A stretch of 64,000 nucleotides of DNA from Microvirga sp. (GCF_014699075.1 NZ_JACXAB010000010.1:62001-126000); one strand, 5' to 3'; counted from the stretch's first letter, positions 17,704 to 27,241 are shown. The notes: a model not told the origin generated them from the sequence alone. Numbers and translations: made by a program.

Positions 17704-18432
17704 ATGAAGCGGGGGCGTTCGAACAAGCAGGACCTTCGCCCTCTCCCCGCAGCGGGAGAGGGTGGCCCTCGCGTCAGCGAGGGTCGGGAGAGGGGCCGTA
17801 CTCAGGTGAAGAACGCCCCCTCTCCCGGCTCGCTCCGCTCGCCCCCCTCCCCCGCACAGGGGGGAGGGGGTGCGGCGGCTCTCCGAGACGAGCTCGTCCT
17901 TGTCGGCGAGTTCGGTCGTGCCCATGGCCTGAAAGGTGAAGTGCGGCTGAAATCCCATACGGGCGATCCGCGAGCGATTGCCGATTATCGGCCGCTGATT
18001 GCCAGCAACGGCAAAATCTATTCCCTCAAGAGCGTGCGGGCCGCTCCCGGCGACGCACCTGATCTGCTCATCGCCATCGTCGACGGCGTCACCACGCGCG
18101 AGGCTGCGGAAGCCCTCAACCGCGTGCAGCTCCACGTCGAGCGCGACAAGCTCCCGCCGCCCGACGAGGACGACGAATTTCTGTTGGCCGACCTGATCGG
18201 CTTATCCGTTCAGACGGAAGCCGGCGACATCATCGGCACTGTTGTGGCGGTGCCCAATTACGGCGGCGGCGACCTTCTTGAAATTGCCCCCGTGCAAAAG
18301 GGGCCCACGGCGCTCCTGCCGTTTACCAAAGCCTTCGTGCCGGTGGTCGACATCGCGGCAAAGCGCATCGTGGCAGCAGCACCCGACGATCTGTTCGAGC
18401 CGGCCAAGCCTCAGCCCGAGGACGAGGCGTGA
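17704..18432 (+). CDS. rimM: Ribosome maturation factor RimM with a repeat-encoded N-terminal extension
   Basis: RimM assists assembly of the 30S head by binding S19. The RimM core begins at [21 protein letters not shown] (about 64-84) and has the PRC-barrel C-terminal part ([24 protein letters not shown]). The first ~60 residues are not RimM-like: codons about 8-58 are encoded by a C-type palindromic repeat (17727-17876) lying between the start region and the core, without frame loss. No better ATG exists after the repeat; GTG 17806 inside it is a possible alternative. The stop overlaps the trmD GTG as GTGA. Confidence 0.9.
   Translation: MKRGRSNKQDLRPLPAAGEGGPRVSEGRERGRTQVKNAPSPGSLRSPPSPAQGGGGAAALRDELVLVGEFGRAHGLKGEVRLKSHTGDPRAIADYRPLIASNGKIYSLKSVRAAPGDAPDLLIAIVDGVTTREAAEALNRVQLHVERDKLPPPDEDDEFLLADLIGLSVQTEAGDIIGTVVAVPNYGGGDLLEIAPVQKGPTALLPFTKAFVPVVDIAAKRIVAAAPDDLFEPAKPQPEDEA
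17727..17876. repeat. Palindromic repeat C inside rimM
   Basis: About 150 bp composed of hairpins such as CTCTCCCCGC/GCGGGAGAG and CCCTCGCGTCAGCGAGGG on the left and CCCCTCCCCC/GGGGGAGGGG on the right. It lies inside the reading frame near its 5' end and encodes the Pro/Gly/Arg-rich extension of RimM. Confidence 0.78.
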
Positions 18433-19112
18433 GCTTTTCCGCCACCATCCTCACCCTTTATCCGGACATGTTCCCAGGCCCGCTCGGGATGTCGCTCTCC
18501 GGCGATGCGCTGGCGCGCGGCGTGTGGTCGTTGGAAGCGAAGAACATCCGCGACCACGGCCTCGGCCGTCACCGCACCGTCGACGACACGCCGGCGGGCG
18601 GCGGTCCCGGCATGGTGATCCGCTGCGACGTGCTAGCCTCTGCCATCGATGCGAATGTAGCAGCCGACGATCCGCGCCCGAAGCTCCTCATGAGCCCGCG
18701 CGGAAAACCGCTCACGCAAGGCTACGTGCGCGAGCTGGCCGCCGGTCCCGGTGTGGTCATCGTGTGCGGCCGGTTCGAGGGCGTGGACGAGCGCGTGATC
18801 GAGGCGCGCGGCCTGCAAGAGGTGTCCATCGGCGACTATGTGCTCTCCGGCGGCGAGATGGCCGCCATGATCGTGCTCGACTCATGCGTGCGGCTTCTGC
18901 CCGGCGTCATGGGCAAGGAAGCCTCGGGCACGGAGGAGAGCTTCGAGTCGAACCGCCTCGAATACCCGCATTACACGCGCCCCCGCGAGTGGGAGGGGCG
19001 GCCCATTCCCGACGTGCTGCTCTCCGGCAACCACGCCATGATCGAGCGCTGGCGCCATGAGGAATCCGAGCGCATCACGCGTGAGCGGCGGCCGGACTTG
19101 CTGGAGAGGTGA
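18429..19112 (+). CDS. trmD: tRNA (guanine(37)-N1)-methyltransferase TrmD
   Basis: TrmD makes m1G37 in tRNAs reading CNN-type codons, preventing frameshifts. The 227-residue SPOUT enzyme shows the start [18 protein letters not shown], the conserved [12 protein letters not shown] loop, [11 protein letters not shown] and the knot region [10 protein letters not shown] with [10 protein letters not shown]. It begins at GTG 18429, which overlaps the rimM stop. In many relatives rplS follows immediately; here it is about 4 kb away. Confidence 0.96.
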   Translation: MSFSATILTLYPDMFPGPLGMSLSGDALARGVWSLEAKNIRDHGLGRHRTVDDTPAGGGPGMVIRCDVLASAIDANVAADDPRPKLLMSPRGKPLTQGYVRELAAGPGVVIVCGRFEGVDERVIEARGLQEVSIGDYVLSGGEMAAMIVLDSCVRLLPGVMGKEASGTEESFESNRLEYPHYTRPREWEGRPIPDVLLSGNHAMIERWRHEESERITRERRPDLLER

Positions 19113-19187
19113 AGCGGCTCTGCCTGCGGAACGTCGCATGCGGTCCGTGGATTAATGAGGCGGGGCACCCGATCATGGGAGATCGAC

Positions 19188-19532
19188 ATGGTCAGCCGCA
19201 TCATCCTTGGGACAATCCTCACTCTCATTTCCGTCAGCCCCGGCTTGGCCGGACCCTGCACGCAACGGCTCGCTGAACTGGAGAAATCCATCTCTGCGCG
19301 GCAGGAGGGAGCCGGCCCTGCGATCGATGCGCCCGCGACCACAGGCTCTGCAAATCCGAGCTCGCCCTCTGCGTCAGGCCAAGGTGTGAATGTCACGGCT
19401 CAGAACCAGGGCCACAACCAGGCCATGCAGATGATCCAGCAGGCGAAGCAGCTCGACCAGCAGGGCAAGGAAGCCGAGTGCATGGACATGGCCGGCAGGG
19501 CTCAGGCCCTGGCGCCGCCAGCTATCAAGTAA
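19188..19532 (+). CDS. Small exported protein, unknown function
   Basis: 114 residues with a signal peptide (about 1-20, ending SPGLAG), one early cysteine pair-mate (PCTQRL) and another in AECMDMAGRA, and a Gln-rich central helix. The remainder is Ser/Ala-rich. The ATG at 19188 has GGGAGA 6 bp upstream, which decides the start over the in-frame ATG 19155. I do not recognise the family. It converges on the DMT exporter gene. Confidence 0.65.
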   Translation: MVSRIILGTILTLISVSPGLAGPCTQRLAELEKSISARQEGAGPAIDAPATTGSANPSSPSASGQGVNVTAQNQGHNQAMQMIQQAKQLDQQGKEAECMDMAGRAQALAPPAIK

Positions 19533-19612
19533 GCAGCAGGTTTACTCGTCATCGATGCTGCCGTGAACCGGTGAGGCATGGCAGCATCGCGGACTGTCGG
19601 CTTCGAACGCCC

Positions 19613-20533
19613 TCACGTCTTGGCGGGCCGTGCATGCTGCCCCATGCCGGAGCGGTTCATACTCAGGCGCCACTTGAGATTCACCCCGGCGCTGCCGAGC
19701 AGGATCAGCCCGATGCCGCTCCATTGGCCGAGCGTCAGGTCGCGGCCATAGGCGACGTAGTCCACGAGAATGGCGACGGCCGGATAGGTGAACGAGAGCA
19801 CGGCGATGATCGGCGTCGGCAGCTTCTGGAGCGCCGCATAGAGCAGGATGTACATGATGCCGGTGTGCACCACGCCGAGCACTGCCAGATATCCCCATGG
19901 CAGGAAATTTGTCGGCAGGTTGGAGAAGTTGGCCAACGGCAGGAGCATCACGGTGCCGAGCATGGCTTGCATGAGGGCGATCACATGCGGCGGGATTCCT
20001 TTGAGCTGTTTCACAATGACGGACGCCACCGCATAGAGGAAGGCAGCGCCCAGCGCCTGCAGAAGCCCGATTCCATAGCCGCTGCTCCAGGAGAGGCCGC
20101 CGGCCTCGACCTGGGTGACCATCAGAAGGCCCACGAAGGCAAGCGCAATGAAACCGAGCGCGTCTCCGGTCGGCCGCTCGCCGAACAGGATCATCCCGAG
20201 CAGGATCAGGAAGAAGGGCTGCGTGTTGTAGACGGCCGTCGCAACCGAGATCGACGCATGCCCGTAGGACGAGAACAGCAGCACCCAGTTGAGCACGATG
20301 GCCGCACCGCTCACAATGGCGAGCATCAGCGTCCGGGCGGAGAACGGCCAAGGCGCGAGAAGCCCCTTCGCCCAGCAATAAGCAAACAGGCTCAAGGCCC
20401 CGAACAGGCAGCGGAAGAACACCACGTTCCAGACGCTCTGGCCCGATTCGACGACGAAGTACCCAATGGTGCCCGAGAGCGCCATCGCGGCGATCATCTC
20501 AAGCCGTCCCGACAACCTAACTTGCGATCTCAT
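19613..20533 (-). CDS. EamA-family (DMT superfamily) transporter
   Basis: A ten-helix drug/metabolite-transporter-type protein of 306 residues with two EamA repeats (about 14-140 and 155-290); the junction carries the family GERPTG-type motif (LFGERPTGDALGF). Such proteins usually export amino acids or other metabolites. The ATG at 20533 is preceded by AGGAGG at 7 bp, which decides it over ATG 20551. It is divergent from an Lrp-type regulator gene, so export under amino-acid control is plausible but inferred. Confidence 0.87.
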   Translation of the reverse strand: MRSQVRLSGRLEMIAAMALSGTIGYFVVESGQSVWNVVFFRCLFGALSLFAYCWAKGLLAPWPFSARTLMLAIVSGAAIVLNWVLLFSSYGHASISVATAVYNTQPFFLILLGMILFGERPTGDALGFIALAFVGLLMVTQVEAGGLSWSSGYGIGLLQALGAAFLYAVASVIVKQLKGIPPHVIALMQAMLGTVMLLPLANFSNLPTNFLPWGYLAVLGVVHTGIMYILLYAALQKLPTPIIAVLSFTYPAVAILVDYVAYGRDLTLGQWSGIGLILLGSAGVNLKWRLSMNRSGMGQHARPAKT

Positions 20534-20630
20534 GGCTGCGCCTCCTGTCATGAGGGCAGAACTTTATCTTTTGCCGGGATCGGCGTACTTTCAGGATCGA
20601 AAGCAGCTTGAACGATCGGCCTTCGAAGCA

Positions 20631-21107
20631 ATGGCAGTTTCCGCAAGGAACCTTAAAAGCAGAAACTCGGTTCTGGACGAGATCGATCAAGCGCTGATCG
20701 CGCTCCTGAGCGACAATGCCAGGCTCTCCCACGCGGAGCTCGCCCGCAGCGTCGGCCTGTCGCCTCCGAGCGTCGCGGAACGGCTGCGGCGGCTAGAGGA
20801 GGACGGCGTGGTCAGTGCCTATACCGTCGAACTCGACCCGAAGGCCCTGGGCTACACCCTCACGGCCATCGTGCGCATCAGGCCCCTGCCGGGACAGCTG
20901 CACCACGTGGAGAAACTCCTGATCGAGAGTCCCGAGGTCATCGAGTGCGATAAGGTGACCGGGGACGATTGCTTCGTGGCGCGCTATCTCCTGCGCTCCA
21001 TCGACGAGCTCGACCCGATCCTGGAGCGCATTGCGCAACGCGCCCAGACCAGCACCTCCATCGTCAAGGCTTCCCCGGTCAAGCGCCGGCTGCCGCCCGT
21101 TCCTTGA
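20631..21107 (+). CDS. Lrp/AsnC-family transcriptional regulator
   Basis: 158 residues: N-terminal winged HTH (LDEIDQALIALLSDNARLSHAELA...) and a C-terminal RAM/AsnC ligand-binding domain with the usual TGDDCFVARY segment. Members bind amino acids and regulate adjacent genes. It is divergent from the EamA exporter and lies 13 bp from the convergent cysteine-synthase-like gene, so both are candidate targets. The frame is open further upstream, but ATG 20631 gives the standard family length. Confidence 0.9.
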   Translation: MAVSARNLKSRNSVLDEIDQALIALLSDNARLSHAELARSVGLSPPSVAERLRRLEEDGVVSAYTVELDPKALGYTLTAIVRIRPLPGQLHHVEKLLIESPEVIECDKVTGDDCFVARYLLRSIDELDPILERIAQRAQTSTSIVKASPVKRRLPPVP

Positions 21108-21120
21108 CGCGGCTTCGGCG

Positions 21121-22074
21121 TCAGGGGTGGGCGTTGGCTGCCAGCCTTGCCCCGAAGGTCTTCAGGTATTTCATGCCCGTGTCGCACATGACCGTCACGA
21201 CAGTGGCTTCCGGCCCCAGCCGTTCGGCGAGCCGCAGGGCTGCGACGACGTTGGCGCCCGTGGACGTGCCGGCGAACAGGCCTTCCTCGCGGGCGAGGCG
21301 GAACGCCATCGCCATGGCTTCCTCGGTCGAAACGCGTTCAATTGCATCGGTCATCGCTGGCTGCCAGAGCGGCACCACGTAGCCTGCCCCGATGCCGTCG
21401 ATCTTGTGCGCGCCGGATAGGCCGCCGGAGAGGACCGCCGACTCGGCAGGCTCCACGGCGACGATCCGAATGTCGTCGCGACGGCCGCGCAACCCCTCGG
21501 CAATGCCGCGCAACGAAGCCGCGGTGCCGACGCTCTGCACGAAGCCGTCGATGCGACCGCCCGTCTGCTCCCAGATCTCGTCCGCCATCCGATGGTAGGC
21601 GGCGAGCTGGTCCCGGTTCTTCATCTGGTCGGTCCAGAACGAGCCTTTCGCCTCCGCGATGATGCGGGCCTGCTCGATCATGTCCTTGGTGAGCTTTTCC
21701 GTCATGCGCCCGCCGTCGCTCTCCACGATATGGAGCGTCGCCCCGAGCAGCCGCATGTGATCGAGCTTTTCCTGAGCGAACGCGTCCGACGTCACCACGT
21801 CGAGCGGATATCCCTTCACGGCGCAGACAAGCGCCAGCGACACCCCGGTGCTGCCGCCGGTATATTCCACGACCGAGCCGCCGGGTTTGAGGCCTCCATC
21901 CGCTTCTGCCGCCTCGATCATGGCGAGCGCCATGCGGTCCTTCATGCTGCCGGTGGGGTTCTCGTTCTCGAGTTTCAGCAGAATGCACGCGCCGTTGCTC
22001 GGTACGATGTGGCGCAGGGCGATCAGAGAGGTGCTGCCGATGCGGTCGAGAATGCTGCGGGGCTGTGCGGTCAT
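21121..22074 (-). CDS. PLP-dependent cysteine synthase/cystathionine beta-synthase family enzyme
   Basis: 317 residues of the fold-type II PLP family. The cofactor lysine is K45 in NPTGSMKDR, and the phosphate cup TGGSTGVSLA lies near 71-80; the C-terminal GTSTGANV loop is present. The overall pattern matches O-acetylserine sulfhydrylase-like enzymes but the classical cysteine-synthase substrate loop TSGNTG is TGGSTG here, so the substrate may differ from O-acetylserine. Its neighbours (Lrp regulator, exporter) suggest amino-acid metabolism. Confidence 0.87.
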   Translation of the reverse strand: MTAQPRSILDRIGSTSLIALRHIVPSNGACILLKLENENPTGSMKDRMALAMIEAAEADGGLKPGGSVVEYTGGSTGVSLALVCAVKGYPLDVVTSDAFAQEKLDHMRLLGATLHIVESDGGRMTEKLTKDMIEQARIIAEAKGSFWTDQMKNRDQLAAYHRMADEIWEQTGGRIDGFVQSVGTAASLRGIAEGLRGRRDDIRIVAVEPAESAVLSGGLSGAHKIDGIGAGYVVPLWQPAMTDAIERVSTEEAMAMAFRLAREEGLFAGTSTGANVVAALRLAERLGPEATVVTVMCDTGMKYLKTFGARLAANAHP

Positions 22075-22178
22075 GGCTTCGCTCCAAGAACTCTGACTTC
22101 GTTAAGCCGAGGCCGCTGGCCTGTCAGGTCCGGAATCCGGACTTCCCGGCCCTTGGCCGCCATGGTAGCGCTTGGCCC

Positions 22179-22850
22179 ATGGCAGATTACGGTCAGTTCT
22201 GTTCCGTGGCCCGCGCTCATGAAGCCATCGGCGGGCGCTGGACCCTTCTCGTGGTGCGCGAGCTTCTCTGCGGCAGCCGCCGCTTCAACGACATCCGCCG
22301 CGGCATCCCGCGCATCTCCCGCACCATGCTGTCCGAGCGCCTGCAGGCGCTGGTGCAGACAGGCGTCGTGCTGCGCATCGAGGGCGAGCATGGCCCCGAA
22401 TATGCGCTCACGGAAGCCGGCCAGGAGTTGATGGGCATCGTCGGCGCGCTCGGCACCTGGGGCCAGCGCTGGATGCCGCGCAATGCTGAGGACGAAGACC
22501 TCGATCTTGAGCCTGTTTTGGTCGACATGCAGCGGCGGGTGCGCGTGGAGGCCCTGCCAAAGGAGCCGCTTGTCGTCCGCTTCGAAATCGAGGGGCAGCG
22601 CCAGCCACGCTTCCTGCTGCTGAAGGAGGCTGAGGTCTCGCTCTGCACCCAGAACCCCGGCTTTCCTGAGCCGCTCCGCGTCCGCGCCCGCCTGCCGGCG
22701 CTGGTCGCCTGGTGGCGCGGCGAAGTGAGCTTTGCCGAGGCGCAAAGGATGGGGCTGACGGTGGAAGGGCCGCGAGATTTCGCAAAGGCGTTTCCGGACT
22801 GGTTCGAGCGGTATCTGTTTGCGGAGGTCGGGCCTGCGGCGAAGACTTAA
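22179..22850 (+). CDS. HxlR-type winged-helix transcriptional regulator
   Basis: 223 residues. The N-terminal half is an HxlR winged helix (CSVARAHEAIGGRWTLLVVRELL...RFNDIRRGIPRISRTMLSERL). The C-terminal ~110 residues look like the SCP2-sterol-carrier-like extension found in a subset of HxlR proteins. No cysteine sensor pair is obvious. It is divergent from the cysteine-synthase-like gene, with a 104-bp gap. A B-C-B composite begins 7 bp after its stop. Confidence 0.9.
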   Translation: MADYGQFCSVARAHEAIGGRWTLLVVRELLCGSRRFNDIRRGIPRISRTMLSERLQALVQTGVVLRIEGEHGPEYALTEAGQELMGIVGALGTWGQRWMPRNAEDEDLDLEPVLVDMQRRVRVEALPKEPLVVRFEIEGQRQPRFLLLKEAEVSLCTQNPGFPEPLRVRARLPALVAWWRGEVSFAEAQRMGLTVEGPRDFAKAFPDWFERYLFAEVGPAAKT

Positions 22851-22856
22851 AGGCCG

Positions 22857-23078
22857 GTCATCCCGGACGGCGCAGCCGATCCGGGATCGCAAGACGAGTG
22901 TGGCTCCTTTCACCTCTCCCGGTGGGAGAGGTCGGACCACAGGTCTGGGTGAGGGGTTACAGGTTTATCCGGACAGGACAGTAACCCCTCACCCCAACCC
23001 TCTCCCTCAGGGAGAGGGAGATCAGAGGCCAATCCTACACGCGATCCCGGATCTACGCTGCGCTTCGTCCGGGATGAC
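22857..23078. repeat. Composite repeat B-C-B
   Basis: Left B arm 22857-22889 followed by GACGAGTGTGGC, C palindrome about 22911-23021 (CCTCTCCCGGTGGGAGAGG at left; CCCTCTCCCTCAGGGAGAGGG at right, with GGTGAGGGGTTA and TAACCCCTCACC between), then right B arm 23042-23078. It occupies most of the 356-bp gene-free gap between the HxlR gene and rplS; the remaining ~125 bp should carry the rplS promoter. Confidence 0.83.
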
Positions 23079-23206
23079 GGGAGGTGGATAGGCTCGACAA
23101 CCCCCCTGAACTCCTGTATAGGCGCGGCCTCAACTTAAAACAGGACGCCGAAATCCAGCGGGTCCGGGGCTTGCCCTGAGGCCACGCAACGGCAGGAGTT
23201 AAGACC

Positions 23207-23584
23207 ATGAACCTCATTCAGCAGCTCGAGCAAGAGCAGATCGCCAAGCTCGCCAAGACCATTCCCGATTTCCAGCCCGGCGACACCGTCATCGTCAACG
23301 TGAAGGTGAAGGAAGGCGAGCGCTCGCGTATCCAGGCCTACGAGGGCGTCTGCATCGCCCGTTCGGGTGGCGGCCTCCAGGAGAGCTTCACGGTTCGCAA
23401 GATCTCCTACGGCGAAGGCGTCGAGCGCGTGTTCCCGATCTATTCGCCCAACGTCGACTCGATCAAGGTCGTGCGCCGCGGTGCCGTTCGCCGCGCCAAG
23501 CTGTACTACCTGCGTGACCGTCGCGGTAAGTCGGCCCGTATCACCGAGCGCGTCGAGAAGAAGCCCCAGGCTGCAGCCGAGTAA
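23207..23584 (+). CDS. rplS: 50S ribosomal protein L19
   Basis: 125 residues with the L19 features [30 protein letters not shown] and [29 protein letters not shown]19 lies at the 30S-50S interface. AGGAG is 9 bp before the ATG. It is a single gene here, followed by a strong terminator, and so is uncoupled from the rpsP-rimM-trmD run. Confidence 0.97.
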   Translation: MNLIQQLEQEQIAKLAKTIPDFQPGDTVIVNVKVKEGERSRIQAYEGVCIARSGGGLQESFTVRKISYGEGVERVFPIYSPNVDSIKVVRRGAVRRAKLYYLRDRRGKSARITERVEKKPQAAAE

Positions 23585-23611
23585 GGCACGCCTTTTCCGG
23601 CAAAGTTTTGC

Positions 23612-23639
23612 AAAAGCGCGGTGCAAACCGCGCTTTTTT
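23612..23639 (+). terminator. Rho-independent terminator after rplS
   Basis: AAAAGCGCGG pairs with CCGCGCTTTT around the loop TGCAAA and ends in a T run, 28 bp after the rplS stop. Confidence 0.92.
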
Positions 23640-23813
23640 GCTGATGGACGAAGCTTTGCGCAAAGCCGGCGCGACAAAAATATAATTGCGCGTTTTATCA
23701 TCTCTGCTATGCGATCGTTTCAAGGCGGTGTGCGCTCAGAGCATCTTCTCCCGAGAGTGCGAACCCGTTAAACACGCTGAAATCACCATTGTTGAGACCG
23801 TTGGAAGAGAACC

Positions 23814-25220
23814 ATGGCCAAAGCCCGCACCCTCTATGACAAGATCTGGGACGATCACGTCGTCGATCAGCAGGATGACGGGACGTGCCTTCTCTACATC
23901 GACCGCCACCTCGTCCATGAGGTGACCAGCCCCCAGGCCTTCGAGGGCCTGCGCCTGACCGGCCGTCAGGTGCGCCAGCCGCACAAGACGCTCGCTGTGG
24001 TCGATCACAACGTGCCGACCTCCGACCGCTCGCACGGCATCGAGGATCCCGAAGCCGCCACCCAGGTGGCGGCTCTGGCCCAGAACGCCAAGGATTTCGG
24101 CGTCGAGTACTTTAATGAGCTCGACACCCGCCAGGGCATCGTCCACGTGGTCGGCCCCGAGCAGGGCTTCACGCTGCCGGGCATGACCATCGTGTGCGGC
24201 GACAGCCACACCTCGACCCACGGTGCCTTCGGCTCGCTCGCCCACGGCATCGGCACGTCCGAGGTGGAGCACGTGCTCGCCACGCAGACACTGATCCAGA
24301 AGAAGGCCAAGAACATGCGCGTGACCGTGGACGGGCAGCTGCCCGCCGGCGTCACCGCCAAGGACATCATCCTGGCCATCATCGGCGAGATCGGCACCGC
24401 CGGCGGCACCGGCCACGTGATCGAATATGCGGGCGAGGCCATCCGGTCCCTGTCGATGGAAGGCCGCATGACGGTCTGCAACATGGCCATCGAGGGCGGC
24501 GCCCGTGCCGGCATGGTGGCGCCCGACGAGAAGACCTATGCCTATCTGAAAGACCGCCCCAAGGCTCCCAAGGGCGAGGCCTGGGATGCGGCCGTACGCT
24601 ATTGGGACAGCCTTCGCACCGACGAGGGCGCGTTCTTCGACTCCGAGATCCGCCTCGATGCCGCAAGCCTGCCGCCCATCGTCACCTGGGGCACGTCTCC
24701 TGAGGACGTGATCTCGGTGGCCGGCGTGGTGCCGAACCCGGACGACATCCAGGACGAGAACAAGCGTCGCTCCAAGTGGCGCGCCCTGGAATATATGGGC
24801 CTCACCCCCGGCACGAAGATCACCGACATCGCGCTCGACCGCGTGTTCATCGGCTCCTGCACCAACGGGCGCATCGAGGACCTGCGGGAGGTGGCCAAGG
24901 TGGTCGAAGGCAAGCGCGTGGCCGAGACCGTCAGCGCCATGATCGTGCCCGGCTCCGGCATCGTGAAGATGCAGGCCGAGGCCGAAGGTCTGGACAAGAT
25001 CTTCAAGGCCGCCGGCTTCGACTGGCGTGAGCCCGGCTGCTCCATGTGCCTGGCCATGAACGCGGATCGCCTCGCTCCGGGCGAGCGCTGCGCCTCGACC
25101 TCGAACCGCAACTTCGAAGGCCGTCAAGGCTTCAAGGGCCGCACCCACCTCGTCTCGCCCGCCATGGCGGCGGCGGCGGCGATCGCGGGCCGCTTCGTGG
25201 ACATCCGTACCTTCGGCTGA
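23814..25220 (+). CDS. leuC: 3-isopropylmalate dehydratase large subunit
   Basis: LeuC, with LeuD, isomerises 2-isopropylmalate to 3-isopropylmalate in leucine synthesis. The 468-residue aconitase-type subunit has the 4Fe-4S ligands C349 (GSCTNGR), C409 and C412 (CSMCLAMN), and substrate motifs [12 protein letters not shown] and [17 protein letters not shown] precedes the ATG. leuD and leuB are on the same strand further along (27339, 32400) but in separate transcription contexts. Confidence 0.97.
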   Translation: MAKARTLYDKIWDDHVVDQQDDGTCLLYIDRHLVHEVTSPQAFEGLRLTGRQVRQPHKTLAVVDHNVPTSDRSHGIEDPEAATQVAALAQNAKDFGVEYFNELDTRQGIVHVVGPEQGFTLPGMTIVCGDSHTSTHGAFGSLAHGIGTSEVEHVLATQTLIQKKAKNMRVTVDGQLPAGVTAKDIILAIIGEIGTAGGTGHVIEYAGEAIRSLSMEGRMTVCNMAIEGGARAGMVAPDEKTYAYLKDRPKAPKGEAWDAAVRYWDSLRTDEGAFFDSEIRLDAASLPPIVTWGTSPEDVISVAGVVPNPDDIQDENKRRSKWRALEYMGLTPGTKITDIALDRVFIGSCTNGRIEDLREVAKVVEGKRVAETVSAMIVPGSGIVKMQAEAEGLDKIFKAAGFDWREPGCSMCLAMNADRLAPGERCASTSNRNFEGRQGFKGRTHLVSPAMAAAAAIAGRFVDIRTFG

Positions 25221-25241
25221 TCCACAGCGTCAAAACAAAAG

Positions 25242-25277
25242 AAAAGGCCGTGGCTCGGGTGAGCCACGGCCTTTTTT
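25242..25277 (+). terminator. Bidirectional terminator after leuC
   Basis: AAGGCCGTGGCTC pairs with GAGCCACGGCCTT around GGGT, with A and T runs on the two sides; it can also end the convergent 97-residue gene. Confidence 0.93.
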
Positions 25278-25296
25278 ACAAAGGAAGCTTTAGAGC

Positions 25297-25590
25297 CTAG
25301 TCGACATAAACCCGGCGGCCGGCCACCACCTGGCGGCAGCGCTCGACGGGACGACGGACGACGACGCCGTTCCGGCGGACGCGCTCCTCGACCACCGTGC
25401 GGCACACCGTGCGGGTGCGGGCGGGACGCACCACGCGGCGCTCGATGATGCGCTCGCGATAGGCCGGGCGGTTCTGCTCCAGGCGAACGCCGTTCGGACC
25501 GATCCGCACGTCAACGCCCTGGGCGGACGCCGTGCCGGTGCCGAGGAAAGTCAGCCCGGCCACAGCCAGGACACCGAGAATCGTACGCAT
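25297..25590 (-). CDS. Small exported Arg-rich protein
   Basis: 97 residues: signal peptide of about 23 residues (ends TASAQG) and a basic, Arg/Val-rich mature part (VRIGPNGVRLEQNR...ERIIERRVVRP) with two cysteines (TVCRTV and ERCRQV) that could form a disulfide. Similar small proteins beginning with a GVxVxIGPxG-like motif are common in Hyphomicrobiales, with unknown function. Confidence 0.75.
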   Translation of the reverse strand: MRTILGVLAVAGLTFLGTGTASAQGVDVRIGPNGVRLEQNRPAYRERIIERRVVRPARTRTVCRTVVEERVRRNGVVVRRPVERCRQVVAGRRVYVD

Positions 25591-25710
25591 TGTTGCCTCT
25601 TCAAGAATTGGTTATCCGGGGCAGTTAACGGCTGAGCCTCGGAGGCGTTCCGTTGCGAAGCCATTCACCAGACGCCATGGTGAAGCCAATGTTAAGCCGG
25701 GAGGGGACCA

Positions 25711-25980
25711 ATGAACGACCGGGAGCGCGAGAATCGCGAAGCCTCCGAGGCCCGTGAGGCGCTGGAGCGCGTACAGCGGGATACGGAAACCCTGGGCTCC
25801 TCGGCGCTTGCCCGCATGGGCCGGCGGGCGGGCGATCATTTCGGCGCCAAGGACGCCATGGATCCGGAGGGCGGCACGGACCCGATCGAGCTCTGGGGCC
25901 GGCGCATCGGGCGCATCCTGTCCCTGATCGGCGTCGTGGTCCTCGGCTTCTGGCTCCTCGTTCAGCTCGACATTCTGTAA
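25711..25980 (+). CDS. Small tail-anchored membrane protein
   Basis: 89 residues: a charged, helix-forming N-terminal half (REASEAREALERVQRD) and one membrane segment at the C-terminus (about 68-86). No catalytic motif. It lies 4 bp before the metallopeptidase gene, so the two are probably cotranscribed. Function unknown. Confidence 0.75.
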   Translation: MNDRERENREASEAREALERVQRDTETLGSSALARMGRRAGDHFGAKDAMDPEGGTDPIELWGRRIGRILSLIGVVVLGFWLLVQLDIL

Positions 25981-25984
25981 GACC

Positions 25985-26392
25985 ATGACCGATCTCGCCG
26001 CCCTTCAGGCCCCCTCCCTCGACGACATGGAAGCCCTGGCGCAGGACGCCTATGCCCGCCTGCCGGAGGCGTTTCGCGCCCTGTGCGAGGGCGTGGTGAT
26101 CCGGGTCGAGGATTTTCCCGATGACGAGACCATGCGTGAGATGGGCTGCGAAACGCCCTTCGATCTTTTAGGCCTCTTTCGCGGCATCGGCCTCGCTCAG
26201 GGCGGCGCCATGATGCAGACGGGGCAATTTCCAAACATGGTCTGGCTCTACCGCCGCCCGATCCTCGATTACTGGGCCGAGCACGAAGAAACCTTAGGAT
26301 CCATCGTCACCCACGTGCTGGTCCACGAGATCGGCCACCATTTCGGCCTCTCCGACGAGGACATGGAAGCCATCGAGGCGGCGGCTGGCTAA
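25985..26392 (+). CDS. Minigluzincin-type metallopeptidase family protein
   Basis: 135 residues of the short zincin family often annotated as metallopeptidase family protein (COG3824). The zinc motif HEIGHHFGLSDEDM lies at about 112-125 near the C-terminus, with the catalytic Glu in HExxH. The upstream TPFDLLGLFRGIGL segment is family-typical. No signal peptide, so cytoplasmic. Substrate unknown. Confidence 0.87.
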   Translation: MTDLAALQAPSLDDMEALAQDAYARLPEAFRALCEGVVIRVEDFPDDETMREMGCETPFDLLGLFRGIGLAQGGAMMQTGQFPNMVWLYRRPILDYWAEHEETLGSIVTHVLVHEIGHHFGLSDEDMEAIEAAAG

Positions 26393-26428
26393 TCCCCTGC
26401 CGCAACCTCCTACCTGTGAAGCTCACGC

Positions 26429-27241
26429 ATGGATCAGAACGCCGTTCGGCTCACTCCGCAGAGTGTAGCGGCCCTCAACGAAGTGGCTGCATTCCTGGCT
26501 TTGGACGATTTCGGTCCCAAGGGATCTGACGGTTTGCCGGAGAATATGGCACCTGGATCCGTCGATTGCGTCATCCTGGCAGGCAATTGCGTTCTCGAGA
26601 CAGCCGAGGGTGCGTTTCGTGCCATGAAGGGCGGTGTCAGCCCCAAACTCTTGATCACGGGCGGCATCGGTCACGCAACGGAGGTTCTGCGCCGGAAGGT
26701 TGCAAGGCATCCGGCCTATCGAGCCGTGGTCACGGAGGCACGAACTGAGGCTCACATTCTTGCAGACATCGCCGAGCGGTTCTGGAGCATTGACCGCTCA
26801 AGCATTCTCATCGAGCCGGATTCCACCAACAGCGGCGAGAACGCCCGGCTCTCGCTTAAGGTTCTGGAGAATGCCGGCCTGCCGGTGAGAACGATCCTGC
26901 TCATCCAGGACCCGACCATGCAAAGGCGGGCCGATGCCACATTCCGTCACGTCTGGAGCAATCGCGCTGACCTGACGGTCCTCAACTGGCCGACATTCAC
27001 CCCTCGCGTTCGCCTGGCCAAAGAGGAGCTTCAATTCGACCTGAATGGGATTGCCGGATTGTGGTCGATGGACCGCTTCCTGGCCCTCGTCATGGGAGAG
27101 ATCCCCCGTTTGCGCGACGCCCCTCACGGCTATGGCCCCAAAGGCAAGGGCTTCATTGCGCATGTGGACATTCCTGAACCCATCGAAGCAGCCTATGCGC
27201 AATTGGAGAACAGCTTGGCCAGCCATTCTGTAAGACACTAA
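26429..27241 (+). CDS. YdcF-like DUF218 protein
   Basis: 270 residues, the length of E. coli YdcF. The DUF218 core has CVILAGNCVLETAEGA, LITGGIGHAT, a TEAHIL helix and EPDSTNSGENARLS, corresponding to the SAM/nucleotide-like binding pocket. The C-terminal GPKGKGFIAHVDIPEP is also YdcF-like. There is no membrane segment, unlike SanA/ElyC relatives. YdcF has been reported to bind S-adenosylmethionine, but its role is unknown. Confidence 0.83.
   Translation: MDQNAVRLTPQSVAALNEVAAFLALDDFGPKGSDGLPENMAPGSVDCVILAGNCVLETAEGAFRAMKGGVSPKLLITGGIGHATEVLRRKVARHPAYRAVVTEARTEAHILADIAERFWSIDRSSILIEPDSTNSGENARLSLKVLENAGLPVRTILLIQDPTMQRRADATFRHVWSNRADLTVLNWPTFTPRVRLAKEELQFDLNGIAGLWSMDRFLALVMGEIPRLRDAPHGYGPKGKGFIAHVDIPEPIEAAYAQLENSLASHSVRH

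Noticed and set aside
22857-23078. CRISPR array or attC-like cassette
   Set aside because: Repeats are palindromic mosaics with no regular spacers and no cas or integron integrase.
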